A DNA stretch of 64,000 nucleotides from Theropithecus gelada (lineage: Eukaryota > Chordata > Mammalia > Primates > Cercopithecidae), in the NCBI RefSeq assembly GCF_003255815.1, contig NC_037669.1, positions 125,759,152 through 125,823,151 on the forward strand, read 5' to 3'. The position numbers were made by a program, and so were the translations under genes. Positions 23,208-34,910 of this stretch are shown here, piece by piece. Under the pieces are notes generated by a model. It saw only the letters and a program-made list of their open reading frames with translations, did no database searches and was not told the DNA's origin. Within the stretch, counting starts at the first letter, position 1; each line of letters starts with the position of its first letter.

Positions 23208-23315
23208 TTCTTTCTGTCTTTCTTTCTGTCTTTCTTTCTGTCTTTCTTTCTGTCTTTCTGCCTGTCTTTGTATTTCTTCCTTTTTCTTCTTTCTTTCTTT
23301 CTCTTTATTTTCTCT
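22841..23315 (+). repeat. Polypyrimidine tract, (CCTT)n, (CTTT)n and CTTTCTGT blocks
   Basis: CCTT units to about 22975, then CTTT units to about 23212, then repeated 'ctttctttctgt' units to about 23268. One base at 23052 is undetermined (N). Open frames crossing it encode low-complexity Ser/Phe/Leu strings and are not genes. Confidence 0.97.
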
Positions 23316-23475
23316 CTCTCTTTGTGCTTTGGTTTCCTGAGTAATAAAATGGAGATAATAGTACTAATTACCTCTTAGAGTTGTTTTGATTATTAAATTT
23401 GTTCGTATCTACCAAGTACTTAGAATAACATCTACTGCATACTAATTATTTTATATATGTTGAATAAATAAAGGT
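23316..23475 (+). mobile_element. MIR SINE, sense, 3' half
   Basis: 'tgctttggtttcctgagtaataaaatggagataatagtac' (in pieces, 23327-23366), then 'agagttgttttgattattaa' and a 'tgttgaataaata' end match MIR in order. Directly abuts the pyrimidine tract. Confidence 0.8.
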
Positions 23476-24344
23476 TTGTATAGGTAAACCTAACAGCTAA
23501 CGGTGATGCAGGAAAAAATTTGGGGTCAAGGGCTCAGTCTTATTCAGTGATAAAAACAAACTAGGCATAGAACAACTATTTGTTGATGGTAGAATTTTTT
23601 TCAATAATTCTTTTTAAGAAACAAAGTAAATCATTTTCACTAATTTATTTTTTGAAAGTACTCACTTTAAAATTATTATTTTTGAAGTATTTGACCTTGA
23701 TTATCCAAATGAATACTTTAGTTAAATGTATTAATATGCTATTTTGCTTCCTAACTTTCACCCCTAAAATATAATCATATTTTACCTTTGGATTTTAATC
23801 ATGTGAACAACATCATTAATTACATAGACAGTAACAGGCTGTAAATTTTAAGAACTTTACTAATAATATAGATACAGATAAATTATTTCATAATCCAATA
23901 TAGTAAATATTTCCCCAAGTGGAATCTGGGAGGAAATTTGGAGCATATATCAATGCTTTCAAGCAAATGGATTAAGATAAAAAAATTTGAAATAATGCAT
24001 TGTTGAATATAATTTTGAACTGAATTATGTTCATCTTTTCTTAATTTCATATTTTCTGTTCTTTCTTGTTTTCAATAAACATATTAATTTTACAATAAAA
24101 ATATGCATGTAAAAACATACACCAATGGATACACACTTGCACCTACACATTAACTGGGCTGTTATTATGCTGAAAAATCATTAACCATCATTTCCTTAAC
24201 AAATCCTACTTCCAATGAGCTAGTGAGACTTGATTCTATTGCAATCAGTCCGGTTGACAATCAGCTCTGCAAATTTGAATATCTGCTATTGTAACTTTGA
24301 TTTTAGAGGCTCATATTTCCAGTCATTATTTATTTTCTTTGTGC
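23476..24344. other. Unassigned AT-rich sequence
   Basis: No gene or repeat recognised. Confidence 0.35.
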
Positions 24345-24560
24345 ATATTTTTTTTAAATTGAGGTATAGTTTACCATAAGTGAGCGCTTTAACAAATTTA
24401 TATATGTAATCATATGCCCTAATTAACCACCTGCCACATTTTAGATACATTTCTAGCTTTCCAGCAGGCCCCCATCCAATAATAACACAACACTCCTGAG
24501 ATAATGGTCGTGGAATTTTAATACACATTGCCTTTCTCTCTCTAAGTATCAAACAAACTT
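24345..24560 (-). mobile_element. Possible ancient L1 3' region, antisense
   Basis: 'attgaggtatagtttaccat' (24358-24377) and the spaced 'acaaatttatatatgtaatc' and 'accacctgccacatttta' resemble the antisense L1ME 3' untranslated region. Strongly decayed. Confidence 0.45.
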
Positions 24561-25379
24561 CTTACAGTGGCTCATGTTTAACTGCTTAATTGAATGACTG
24601 CCTTTTGAGGTAAGGCCAGACTTCATACTTCAAATGAATTCTGTATACTTCATGTAGCACATACGTAATTCACACTGTTCCAAACATATTCACTAATTTG
24701 ATGAGAATTTAAGTTTATTTTTAATGTTCATGAAATATAACTGCCTCCCTTTTTTAAGGGTGTCCTCAGCTCCTAAAACACAACTGAGGGATGCTAACAG
24801 CCAGTTTTGAAACTAGCTTATCCCAAGGCTCTCCAAACTTGGTAACAATATATCTAGCTGATATCTGACTAGATGATAAAAAATAAGCAGGCTGAAATTT
24901 ACAGGCATGATTTATATTAACTTGTATGTGATCTATAAAATAGTAGTCAATGTGCAAAAGAGAACCATTTCTGATAAACAGTCAAAGATGATCATGATGA
25001 GATAATAAAAGGATTTAAAACATAAATGAAAAAAGCTGAGGTATAACTTAATAATAATTTTATAAATATGAAATATTATCAGAAGATGGAAAAATGTTTT
25101 TCACCTTTTTACTGAAGCCAGAACCAAAATAATGTTGATGATATAATAATAATCTGAATCTGAAACACGAGCACTTTAAATTTGAAATACTTAAAATATC
25201 CCTCACAGTGAGAATTGTTAAATATATAGAACCTCTCTCCAGAGAGCTATAAATGCAGAAAATATATCAATCTGTCAGAGATAATTTAGTTGTAGTACTT
25301 TCTGGAAACAGAATAATGACCTCCAGAGATGTCTTTTATGCCTGAGATATTTCAGCTCCTTTTTGATAACATGTGTTAA
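24561..25379. other. Unassigned AT-rich sequence
   Basis: No gene or repeat recognised. Confidence 0.35.
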
Positions 25380-25620
25380 ATTTTTTTTTATATACTTTAA
25401 GTTCTAGGGCACATGTGCACAATGTGCAGGTTTGTTACATATGTATACATGTGCCATGTTGGTGTGCTGCACCCATTAACTCATCATTTACATTAGGTAT
25501 ATCTCCTAATGCTATCCCTCCCCACTTCCCCTTCCCCCCAATAGGCCCTGATGTGTGATGTTCCCCTTCCTGTGTCCAAGTGATCTCATTGTTCAATTCC
25601 CACGTATGAGTGAAAACACG
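25380..25620 (-). mobile_element. L1 LINE 3' end, antisense, strongly 5'-truncated
   Basis: T-rich start, then 'ctttaagttctagggcacat' (25396-25415) through 'caattcccacgtatgagtga'. About 240 bases of L1 3' sequence. I could not find a convincing target duplication. Confidence 0.88.
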
Positions 25621-28600
25621 ATTTTAAAAAAGTTTATCTTCAGCAAATTAATGTTTAAGAATCAGCTTACATATCTTTCTTTACCTTGTTAATAACCAAT
25701 TCATAGAATATTTATATAAAACATATTTATAAGAAGTCACAATTAGAAAGATCAAAGTTTCAGATTTTGCAAAACAAAAGACATTCTTTTGTTTGGTATA
25801 AACTTAAAACCAACTTATTCTTCAAACAAAATGTCACATGTACTCTTAAATTTAAGCAAAATCAAACTTGACAATATTTAGAAAAGTATATACAATACTA
25901 TTGTTTTGCCTTACAAAGACATTTTACATAAAATAGCTAATTCCTGATCTAGTAGTAGAAAAATTGCTATAATGTTAATAGAAAATTGTGATTGTTTAAA
26001 TATTAATGAGCTACATATTTTGTAGCTGCAGAGTAAGATAATCTTTATGATATGTGAAAGTATTTATTATTTCAATAATTATTTTGATTATAATAATGTT
26101 AGAAATTTGCTTTATGGAACATATTAAGAAGAAAGAAAATGAATGAATGAGAAAGTTTGTAAGGCAGATACATGCAATTTCTCTAAAAAATATATAACTT
26201 ATTATACAAGTGTATTCTTATGCAAAGATACATTGTGTAGCTGTTGTCACCAGTTCTGAAAACAACCACAAGGCATCCTAAAAATGATGAAAACCAATTA
26301 TGAAACGTTGCATCGAGGATTTGTATGGCAGAACTGAAAAATGTCAACAATGTAAGCAAAATTTTCAGACCCCATACACAAAAAGAAATAACATACACAG
26401 GCATCCCTACAGCCAGTGAAACCTATAACTATAGTAATTTCCTAGCGACATTCTATGAAAAACATGACTAAAGTTATCTCTAATAGGGAGGCCTTCTTGT
26501 AAACTCATTGACCCATCAGAAGTTTGGACTGAATATGTGCATTAGTGGAAATGAAATTAAGGATGACATTTTTATAATGGACCCCTAAAAACCAAAACTC
26601 TGTATCTATCCTTTTATTGTCTCTGGGGTTTGAGACATATATATTTTAAATTTAATAATATATATGAATACAGGAATACTTAGATGAATAATATTATTTA
26701 TGACATTTCAATTGGAAATAAAAATAGCATGGCAGAATCCTGCTGGAGGTCTTTACCACTCTGTGAGGGAAAACTGTATATAGGTAGTAAATTCTAATAA
26801 CCATAGGATTTTCATGTCCTGTCTTCGAATGACATATTTTTCCTGGATTATAGTCTTTAGTCCTTTCTTCTACTAAATATATCCAATACTGAGTGATTCA
26901 GTTTAGCACCGTAAAATTCTAGAACTAAATGTTTTTCACTAAACTTGTTGTATTCAGTCGGTGGAGAGTCACAAGAAATTATTACAAGTGGATTTTTAAA
27001 GAAGACTGACTCATGTTCAAAGTTAGCATCATTCAAATGGGTTAGAATGTTTCAAATACTCAAGGAAGATAATGAAATAACCTGAAGTCTTTAAAAGCAG
27101 TGATTTTTTTTTTTTTTTATGTTAGAAAAATCTGCAAGAATGATTTGATACTCAATGAGTCCCACAAGGTAGAAAAGTGGGTCCAAGGAACAACTAACAC
27201 CCTTAGAACACAATATCCTCAAATTCTTGGTATAACATGGCCAATGACAGATGACTCCAAAGAAAATGTAAAAGCTTCATATTTCATGTAATATAATAAT
27301 GCTAAACCACAGGGAAATCCTTTTCAGCTAATGTTTATGCAGTAATTCCTGGAAGCACAATTCTCACTCTATCCTGACTGTAGGTACAATTTTACTTTAT
27401 AGGAACTTTCATCTTTTAAAATATTTTGTCTTAGTACTATTACAGTATCTCTCAATGGCTTAAGGTGCTGCTTTAATCTTTCTAGGTAATATTCTCTTCC
27501 CAAATGATGAATTTAACTCAGATCTACAAAAAACAATCTAACCCAGAGACAAAATAACTATGAGAAATGCCAAAAAATTGAAAAACAAATGCAATTATAA
27601 ACAAAGTATGAATTGCAAAAAATAAAATATGGTACAGAAAGTCGCATTTTTAGTCCTATGACAACATGATGAATTCCCTTCATTTTATGACAGATGATGA
27701 CATTGTTAACTTCTACATAGACCCTAATACTGAAAATAAAGTTGTAATCATTGTCATTGAACAAAAGTCTAAATATTTTTAAGTACATGATAGAAGTATA
27801 TAAAAATTAATTATTTCTTTTAATGCAATTTTTTTAGTCTTAAAATGTGTTTTAAACATTATATAAATTACAGTAATTAATTCACATTGACAAACTTGAT
27901 ATTTACATTTTTACTTACCTTGCTTACCCTCAGATATTTATACCAATAAAAGATAGTTTTAAATTTATAACATTAAATATAAACTTTCTGTTCACTAATC
28001 ACAAAGAGCAACTGAGTTGAAATATTACTTATAGAATGCAAATTATGATATAATCCTCAATTTAATAAATCTACATATACTTAAATGTCAGTCAATATAT
28101 GACAAAATGCATAAACCACCCAACTTACATATTTCATACAATAAAAGGTTATACAATTATTTTCAAAAATAAAAATGAATAAAAAATATAAAATCAAGAT
28201 ACTTGCATGGTTACCATTATATCCTAGGCCTTTATTTTTAACTTAAACTGGAAATTATATTTGACACAGAATAATTGCCTTTTAAAAAGTTGTCAAAAAA
28301 CAGCCTATGAGCAAATGCTAACACCAAAATTCTGTCAGCTCTATGACTACCATCTCCACCCTACCAGCCACCCAATCTTAATTGGTGTGGACCCCAGGCA
28401 TGGAAGTTTCTCAGATTGCATGATATGATGCTATTTCTGTGCTTAACAGTAATATGAGAGGAAAGTCTATATTAATAATATGAGCAGAGGTTTACTATTT
28501 GTTTTAGTCATTCAGTTCAATTCAGTTCATTTTTTTTCTTGGTTGTAAAAGTAGTCTTCGTACTTTCAAACTGTTCAGCATAAACTTTTAAATCACAAAC

Positions 28601-29318
28601 ACACACTTCCTGAAAGAATTTTTATTCTTACATTAATCCTCATCTAGAAACTACAAATGTCAAAATTATTTCTACTTTGCTGAATCAGCTCAAGAATAAA
28701 GTTACATTTTTTCTCCTCATATACTTGAAGTGTTCTAAAGATGTGTTGAATCCTTCAGTGTGTACATTTGCTATGATTTATAAAATCTGATTTACCTTTT
28801 AAATCTTTTTAGCATAATGAACTGACAAGTCATGTAATTTTCTGTTTCATAATTTAATGACCCTGAAATATACACCCATCAATACTTTCAGAAAGCTAAC
28901 TTTCCAAACAGGAATCGTGGCAAAGGGTAATTAAACTATTTACTTTTCTGTAGAAGCAACCAGGTTTATATAAACATTGGAAGTCCAGTTGAAATTTTTC
29001 AGTTATTCTGACTGGAAATAAACACCTGTAGTTGCTCCTGATCCCATGATAAAATCTTTTTGTGAATGAGAATTGTATATTTTTATCAGAACCCTAATAT
29101 AGACAAATGGCTTTTATCTTCGGCTATGTAAAAGTATATTATTGTTTATTGGTTTATTTGGTAAATGTTTATTGCTTCTTTAAATCCAAAAAGGAAACCA
29201 TGGGTTTTTTTGTCTTTGAATTATGGAGCCATTTCATTATGATTGATGTTCAATTCCCAGTCTCTTTGTCCCTTTATTATCATTATAGCTTAGTAAGTGG
29301 CTGGAGAAGGAGAACCTG
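25621..29318. other. Repeat-poor AT-rich block
   Basis: Nearly 3.7 kb in which I recognise no gene, RNA or repeat family except short homopolymers (T-run near 27105-27118). Small open frames are scattered and show no recognisable domain. Confidence 0.4.
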
Positions 29319-29320
29319 AA

Positions 29321-29387
<67 letters not shown>

Positions 29388-29402
29388 ATATATATGTATA
29401 TA
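29321..29402 (+). repeat. Compound (TA)n(GA)n(TA)n microsatellite
   Basis: TA from about 29323 to 29350, GA from 29351 to 29384, then TA with one TG interruption to 29402. Confidence 0.97.
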
Positions 29403-29596
29403 TTCTACTAAAATTACATCTCTCTATATATAAAGATAGGTACAGTGTTTCCTTAGCAAGTTTCTATCTTACGGCCTTCTCTGAACTATTGATTGTTAAT
29501 TTCCTTTACTTATTCTGACTTCTGACTAAAGAAAATATCCTACTAACCACCCTACCCAAGTCTAGAATACCGAAGATGTTTCCATTGTATGTATTT

Positions 29597-30115
29597 GTTA
29601 TCTATCATTGTGTGATAAATTTTCTAAAATATATTGGTTTAAAACAAAATGTTTATCATCTCACAGTTCTCTCAGGTTAGGAATCTTGTTTTGCTCAGTG
29701 TGGTGGTTCTGGCTCAACATCTCTCAGGAAATTGCACTCCAGTGTTGCAATTATCTCAGATCTCAACTGGGGAAAGATTTCTTCCAAACTCACATGCCTT
29801 TTGGATGACCTCAGGTCCTTGCTGGATCCTGGCTGAAAACATCAGTTCTTTGACATATGAGCACCTTAAAACACTGTAGCTTGATTCCCTCAGAACAAGT
29901 GAATGAGAGAATGAGAGTGTAAGACAAGGCACCCAAACCAGACCACAGTCTTTTGTAACCTAATCAGAAATGACAGCCCATCACTTTTGTAATATTTTGT
30001 TTATTAGAAACAAGTCATTAAATCAGCCACCCTCAAGGGGAAAGAATTACATAAGAGTATAAATACTAAGTGGTAGGGATCTTTAGGAGTCATCTTGGAG
30101 GCTGCTGACCGTACC
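29597..30115 (-). mobile_element. MaLR/MLT1-like LTR, antisense
   Basis: Same type as the LTRs at 1878 and 4434: 'gttatctatcattgtgtgat' (29598-29617), 'ttatcatctcacagttctct' (29651-29670), 'gtggttctggctcaacatct', and near the end 'ccaccctcaaggggaaagaa'. Appears as a solitary copy. Confidence 0.6.
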
Positions 30116-30389
30116 CACGTTCCAAAAAAGAGAAAGGAGAATTTTCACTTCATTCCTCAACTAAATGTTATCTTTGAATTAAAACTAAAAATTTACCTTA
30201 TTTTGCTAGTTCCTGTATGTGCTCTATCTAGGTTCTAGGAAATGATGGAATATGCTTGGCTTTCATTCTAGAGTGAAGAGAACAGAAAAATATCAAAATA
30301 CAACAATTTAAGTCCCATGAAGAAAAAATAAAATAAAACAGAGTGATAGAATAACACGATGGGCTGATGAAAGAGAGGCTAATTATTTT

Positions 30390-30690
30390 GATTAGGCAAG
30401 GTTTATATGAGAAAGTACTTTTAAGATGAGAACTGAATGATAACAAGGAATTATCCTTATGTTTTCATAGGGGTATTGTCAGGAGTAGAATCTTGCAGCA
30501 ACGGGAAAAATAAAGCAAAGATTTAGGGCATGAAAATCCTTGATAGGCAAATTATAGGAGTTTCTTGAGACTGATATCAAGTTAAGAGAACCAGATCTTC
30601 TAGAACCTTGTATATCAGGGTAAGGATTTAGACTTAGTAGAAGTGCAGTGGAACACCACTGTGTATTCTGAGTGGTTGAATACCTATTTA
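30390..30690 (-). mobile_element. L2 LINE, antisense, first part
   Basis: From about 30396 the sequence follows antisense L2 ('aaggtttatatgagaaagtacttttaag' in pieces, the 'gaaggcc...gaggtgac' block of L2). Continues after the Alu at 31018. Confidence 0.55.
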
Positions 30691-30704
30691 TATCTATCTG
30701 TCTC

Positions 30705-30747
<43 letters not shown>
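30691..30747 (+). repeat. (TATC)n tetranucleotide array
   Basis: Mostly perfect TATC repeats abutting the 3' (tail) end of an antisense Alu; probably grown from the Alu tail. As a GATA-type tetranucleotide it is likely length-variable. Confidence 0.97.
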
Positions 30748-31017
30748 GAGACCATCTCACCTTGTCATTCAAACTGGAGTGCAGTGGCACAATCGTAGCT
30801 CACTGCAGCCTCAACTCCTAGGCTTCAGTGATCCTCCTGTCTCAGTCTACCAAGTGGCTAGGAATATAGTCATGCACCCCCATGCCCAGCTATTTTTAAT
30901 TTTGGTTAGCAATGAGGTCTTGTTATGTTGCCCATGCTGGTCTTGCCTCAAGTGATCCACCCAGCCCAGCCTCCCCAGTAGCTGGGATCATGGGCACAAG
31001 CCACCACTCTCGCTAAT
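30748..31017 (-). mobile_element. Alu SINE, antisense (AluJ-like)
   Basis: 'gagaccatctcaccttgtca' start, 'actggagtgcagtggcacaa' (30773-30792) and 'gtagctgggatcatgggcac' near the end. Old, diverged dimer within an L2 copy. Confidence 0.88.
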
Positions 31018-31855
31018 ATTAATATATTTTTTTTAAAGACCATTCTAGGACTGTGTGGAAATGTATGGAACAGGGGCAAATGTGGCCACAAAAGATCGCA
31101 TAGCTATTTCAATATTCCACATAAAAGATGAAGGTAGCTTGAACTAAGCAGTAAAGATAAACAGACAAATGGATATAAAATATATTTTGAAGGTAAAGCA
31201 GATAACATTTACTAATAAATTAGACCTGGGAAGATATGGTGAACATTTTTCATATTTTAGCCTATAACACATTTGAACATATTTCTATAATTTTGTAGTG
31301 TGCCAACTATGAGTCTCCTCTGATTAAAAGGAATCTGAAAATTCATTTTCCTATACCTCTCTGAAGGTGAAAAACAGGATTATAAAGTAGGTTATGCCTA
31401 TCAGGCATACAGAAGACAGACTGGTACGAACCAGCAAAACCTGAGACAGCAAGTATAAATATGTCATCTTAAAAGCCAGGAGAGTGTGTGTCAAGAAGTA
31501 GGGAATGTCCAATTATATTGAATACTGCTGTGGTTTGAATACAAAGAGAAAGAAGATGTGAATGTTCTTTGACAATGAAAAAGTCACAAGAGACAAGTGG
31601 ACAGGTGTAATTGGAAGGCTGATTTTAGTCACATACGGCATGGAAGAGACGTTAGGAAGAGGAAATAGCAATTATAAAAATATACATTTTAGATTAAGTT
31701 TTGCTATTGTAAGATCAGGAAAAATCAGTGGTAAACATGGGAAGTTAAAGGTTTATAATATATTTTTTTAAAAGATGAGTAATATTAAAATCATGTTTCT
31801 ATGCTGATAGGAATGATCTAGAAAAGCGGAAGATGCTGGTCATGCAAAAGAAAGA
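31018..31855 (-). mobile_element. L2 LINE, antisense, second part
   Basis: Resumes after the Alu and ends with 'tatgctgataggaatgatct' (31800-31819), a known antisense L2 block. Reading frames inside are decayed. Confidence 0.5.
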
Positions 31856-32189
31856 GGTTATATTCATTATGTATTTGTTAGCAACAATGTATTGAGTGAT
31901 AATTATGTGTCAGTCACTGTTCTATAGATAGAAAATACGGAATTCACTTTCTATTTTTGGCTGAAAAAACAATAAGCAAGGAGTATTAAGTAAAATATAT
32001 GGTGTATAAATTGATTAAAGAGAAAATAGTGTTGGCAATTTTAAATAGAGTGACCAGGTAGAATCTCACGGAGAAAATGAGTAAAGGCCTGAAAAACATA
32101 TAAATTACATCATGTGGACACCTGAGAGAATAACTTTCCAGGAAGAGGGAAGAGCAATTATAGAAGTTCTAATTCAAGAACATGCTCAA

Positions 32190-32318
32190 TTTTTTTTTTT
32201 AAAGTTAATTATTATTTTCAATTGTTACGGGTATATAGTAGGTGTGTATATTCATGGGGTAGATGTGATGTTCTGAGAAAGTCATACCATGTGTAATAAT
32301 TACATCAGGGAGAAACAT
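32190..32318 (-). mobile_element. Ancient L1M 3' tip, antisense, short
   Basis: T-run, then 'gggtatatagtaggtgtgta' (32229-32248) and 'gtgtaataattacatcaggg' (32291-32310), antisense 3' end of an old L1. Nested in L2. Confidence 0.65.
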
Positions 32319-32335
32319 TAAGAAAGGCAATGTGG

Positions 32336-32633
32336 GCTCACACCTGTAATCCCAACATTTTGGGAGGCCGAGGCGGACGGATTACGAGGTGAGGAGATCG
32401 AGACCATCCTGGCTAATACGGTGAAACCCCGTCTCTATTAAAATTACAAAAAATTAGCCAGGCGAGGTGGCGGGCGCCTGTAGTCCCAGCTACTCAGGAG
32501 GCTGAGGCAGGAGAATGGCTTGAACCCGGGAGGCGGAGCTTGCAGTGAGCCGAGATCGCGCCATTGAACTCCCGTCACTCCCCTCTAGGCAACAAAGGGA
32601 GACTCCGTCTAAAAAAAAAAAAAAAAAAAAAAA
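32336..32633 (+). mobile_element. AluY SINE, slightly 5'-truncated, with target duplication
   Basis: Begins at 'gctcacacctgtaatcccaa', lacking about the first 15 bases, and ends in a pure A-run (32611-32636). The duplication 'aaaggcaatgtgg' is at 32323-32335 and 32634-32646. The right-arm end is unusual: around 32566-32595 the expected 'ctgcactccagcctgggcga' is replaced by a diverged 'ttgaactcccgtcactcccc' type sequence. Confidence 0.93.
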
Positions 32634-32692
32634 AAAGGCAATGTGGCTGAGGACAAATAAATCAGAACAAGGGCACAATATCAAAGAAGTAA

Positions 32693-32858
32693 CAGGCCAG
32701 GCAAGGTGGCTCATACCTGTAACCCCAGTACTTTGGGAGGCTGAGGCAGGAGGATTGCTTGAGTCAAGAAGTTTGAGGCTGCAGTGAGCTATCATTTGGC
32801 CTCTGCTCTCTAGCCTGGGTGGCAGGGTGAGACCCTGACTCAAAGAAACTTTAAAAAA
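32693..32858 (+). mobile_element. Alu monomer (FLAM/FRAM-like)
   Basis: One arm only, about 165 bases: 'caggcaaggtggctcatacc' to 'tgagaccctgactcaaag', with 'gaggctgcagtgagctatca'. It is either a free Alu monomer or a dimer with a large internal deletion. Confidence 0.8.
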
Positions 32859-33114
32859 AGAAAACCAGATCTCTGGGGCTTGGTAGATTATTTAAGAACT
32901 TGGAATGTACATTTGTGATAGATTTTTGGACTAAAAGCCTACTTGAAGTAAGCCCATGAGGGAATGGTAAGAGATAAACAGGAAACAGGGAGAAATGACT
33001 ACAATTTCAGGAAGTGTTACTTACAGAGATGGGGAAAATGTGAGGAGAGCTGGAAGAAAACATGAAATTAGTATGAGTTTTTAAATGGAAGAAATATCAA
33101 AATATGTGTGTGCT

Positions 33115-33195
33115 ATTAGGAATAGCCCAGTAGCTCAAAGTCTTTTCCTATATCTCTGACCGTATCCTCTCAGTCTCTTTTTCTGTCTCCTTGAT
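33115..33195 (+). mobile_element. L2 LINE, sense, first part
   Basis: 'tatcctctcagtctcttttt' (33164-33183) corresponds to a sense L2 ORF2 block that continues at 33759 after the nested L1. Confidence 0.5.
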
Positions 33196-33206
33196 CAACT
33201 ACTTAA

Positions 33207-33747
33207 CTTCTTTTTTATTAATTTTTTTTAATTTTTGAATTTTGTTGGTACATGGTAGGTGTATTTATTTGTGGGGTACATAAGATATTTTGATAAGGCA
33301 TGCAATGTGGCATAAGCATGTCATGGGGAATGGGGTATCCATCCTCTCAAGTATTTATCCTTTGAGTTACAAGCAATCCAATTACACTTTTTAAGTTATT
33401 TTAAAATGTACAGTTAAGTTATTACTGACTATAATCACCCTGTTGTGCTATCAAATTGTAGGTATTATTCATTCTTTCTGTTTTTGGTACCTATTAACCA
33501 TTGCCACCTCCTTGCCACCCAGCTCCCTGGTACTCCTCCCAGCCTCTGGTAAAGATCCTTCTATACTCTATATCCATGAGTTTAATTTTTTTATACATAT
33601 TTTTAGATTCTACAAATAATTGAGAACATGTCTTTCTGTGCCTGACTTATTTCACTTAACATAGATAGGAATGTAAATTAGTGCAACCACTATAGAGAAC
33701 AGTTACGAGGTTCCTCAAAAAATTAAAAAGTGAAATAGCGTATGATT
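33207..33747 (-). mobile_element. Old L1 3' end, antisense, with inverted 5' segment
   Basis: 33207-33664 is an antisense L1M 3' untranslated region ('tgttggtacatggtaggtgt', 33243-33262; 'attgccacctccttgccacc'). At about 33665 the orientation flips to sense ORF2 ('aggttcctcaaaaaattaaa', 33708-33727). The 11-base repeat 'caactacttaa' at 33196-33206 and 33748-33758 brackets the whole, so it is one twin-primed insertion into L2. Confidence 0.8.
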
Positions 33748-33758
33748 CAACTACTTAA

Positions 33759-34910
33759 AAGTGGCCCAGGTCTCAGTTCATGGACCTTTTTTCTTCTCTC
33801 TTTTTGCTAACATTTTAGGTGACTTGATCCAAACTCATGGTGTCTATATGATAATGGCTCCCAAATGTATATCCCCAGCCCTAACTCTTCCCTGAACTCT
33901 AGACTCATATATTTAATTTTGTTTTTAACAATACTACTTGGGTGTTTAAACAGTTTCCTTAAACATAACATTTCAAATACTGAATATCTAATCCATTCCC
34001 ATCCCCATCATAGTCATCCCCATTATTTAAGTAAATAATCATTCAACCCTTTCGGCTTCTTAGGCTTAAATATTTGGAATTATTCTTGAAGTTATCATTT
34101 CACAATATTCATCCTGTTCACCATTGAATGAATGTGGTGCTGCCTTCAGTATACACAACAATTTCAGTAGCTTCTTACTACTTCTTTTGATCTTCTTAGT
34201 CCCAACCACCACCTCTCACTGAAATTTTAATAAATTTTATATGGAAACCCTTCATTTGCTCTTAACTCTTTATAGTCTACTCTCAACCAATATTCAGATT
34301 AATCATATTAAGACATAAGGCATATAATTTTACTCCTCTTTGCAAAACTTTTATTCAGAATAAAAGTCAAATAACTTGCAAAGTCCTGAAAGACCTTGCA
34401 TGCTCTAGAACCCTACTATCATTCTATCCTATCTCCTACTACTCTACTTTTCACCCATGCTCATCTCCTTGCTGATGTTGAAACAGTTCACATATCCATA
34501 CAACACAGGGCCTTTACACGGCCTTTACATTTTGCTGTTTTTTTGGTTTTTTTTTTTTTCTGTCATGCTCTTTTTTTCCAGATTTATGTATGGCTTATTT
34601 CTACGCTTCCTTTATCTCACTGCAAATTCCATCTTATTAGAGATGCATCTGTGACTACCCTACATAAAATATTAATTCTTCTCTTGGCACTACATTTTTT
34701 CCTGCTTTATTAGTCTTTATAGCACTGGTCACCATACAAGTCACTATGTATTTACCTTTTGTTATTGTTGTTAATTCTCTGTCATTTGAATGTAAATTCT
34801 TTTTTTTTTTTTTTCCTGTTCAAGTTACCTTCCCAGTGGTTAGAATAAAGCCTGACTTATGATAAGAAATCAAGAAAAATAGATGAATAAATGAATAAAT
34901 TTCTTAAAAC
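33759..34910 (+). mobile_element. L2 LINE, sense, ORF2 end through 3' end
   Basis: 'ggcccaggtctcagttcatg' (33763-33782), 'gatgataatggctcccaaat'-like, 'ttatatggaaacccttcatt', 'cttgcatgctctagaacccta' and a 3' end with 'gaataaatgaataaattt' (34884-34901) follow sense L2 order. The endonuclease/RT-type frame is destroyed by substitutions and indels. Confidence 0.65.

Larger units (their letters stand above)
31860..33110 (-). mobile_element. Second antisense L2 copy, interrupted
   Basis: Starts at the L2 3' end ('gtcagtcactgttctataga', 31909-31928), passes 'tttccaggaagagggaagag' (32136-32155), and after nested L1, AluY and Alu monomer shows 'acagagatggggaaaatgtg' (33025-33044). These blocks keep the antisense L2 order. 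Confidence 0.55.

Noticed and set aside
22799..23344. Two plus-strand open frames of about 180 codons
   Set aside because: They run through CCTT/CTTT repeats and an N; stop codons are rare in such DNA by composition alone.
25380..25625. Target duplication for the antisense L1 at 25380
   Set aside because: 'acatgtgttaaa' and 'acacgattttaaa' look alike but do not match well enough to call.
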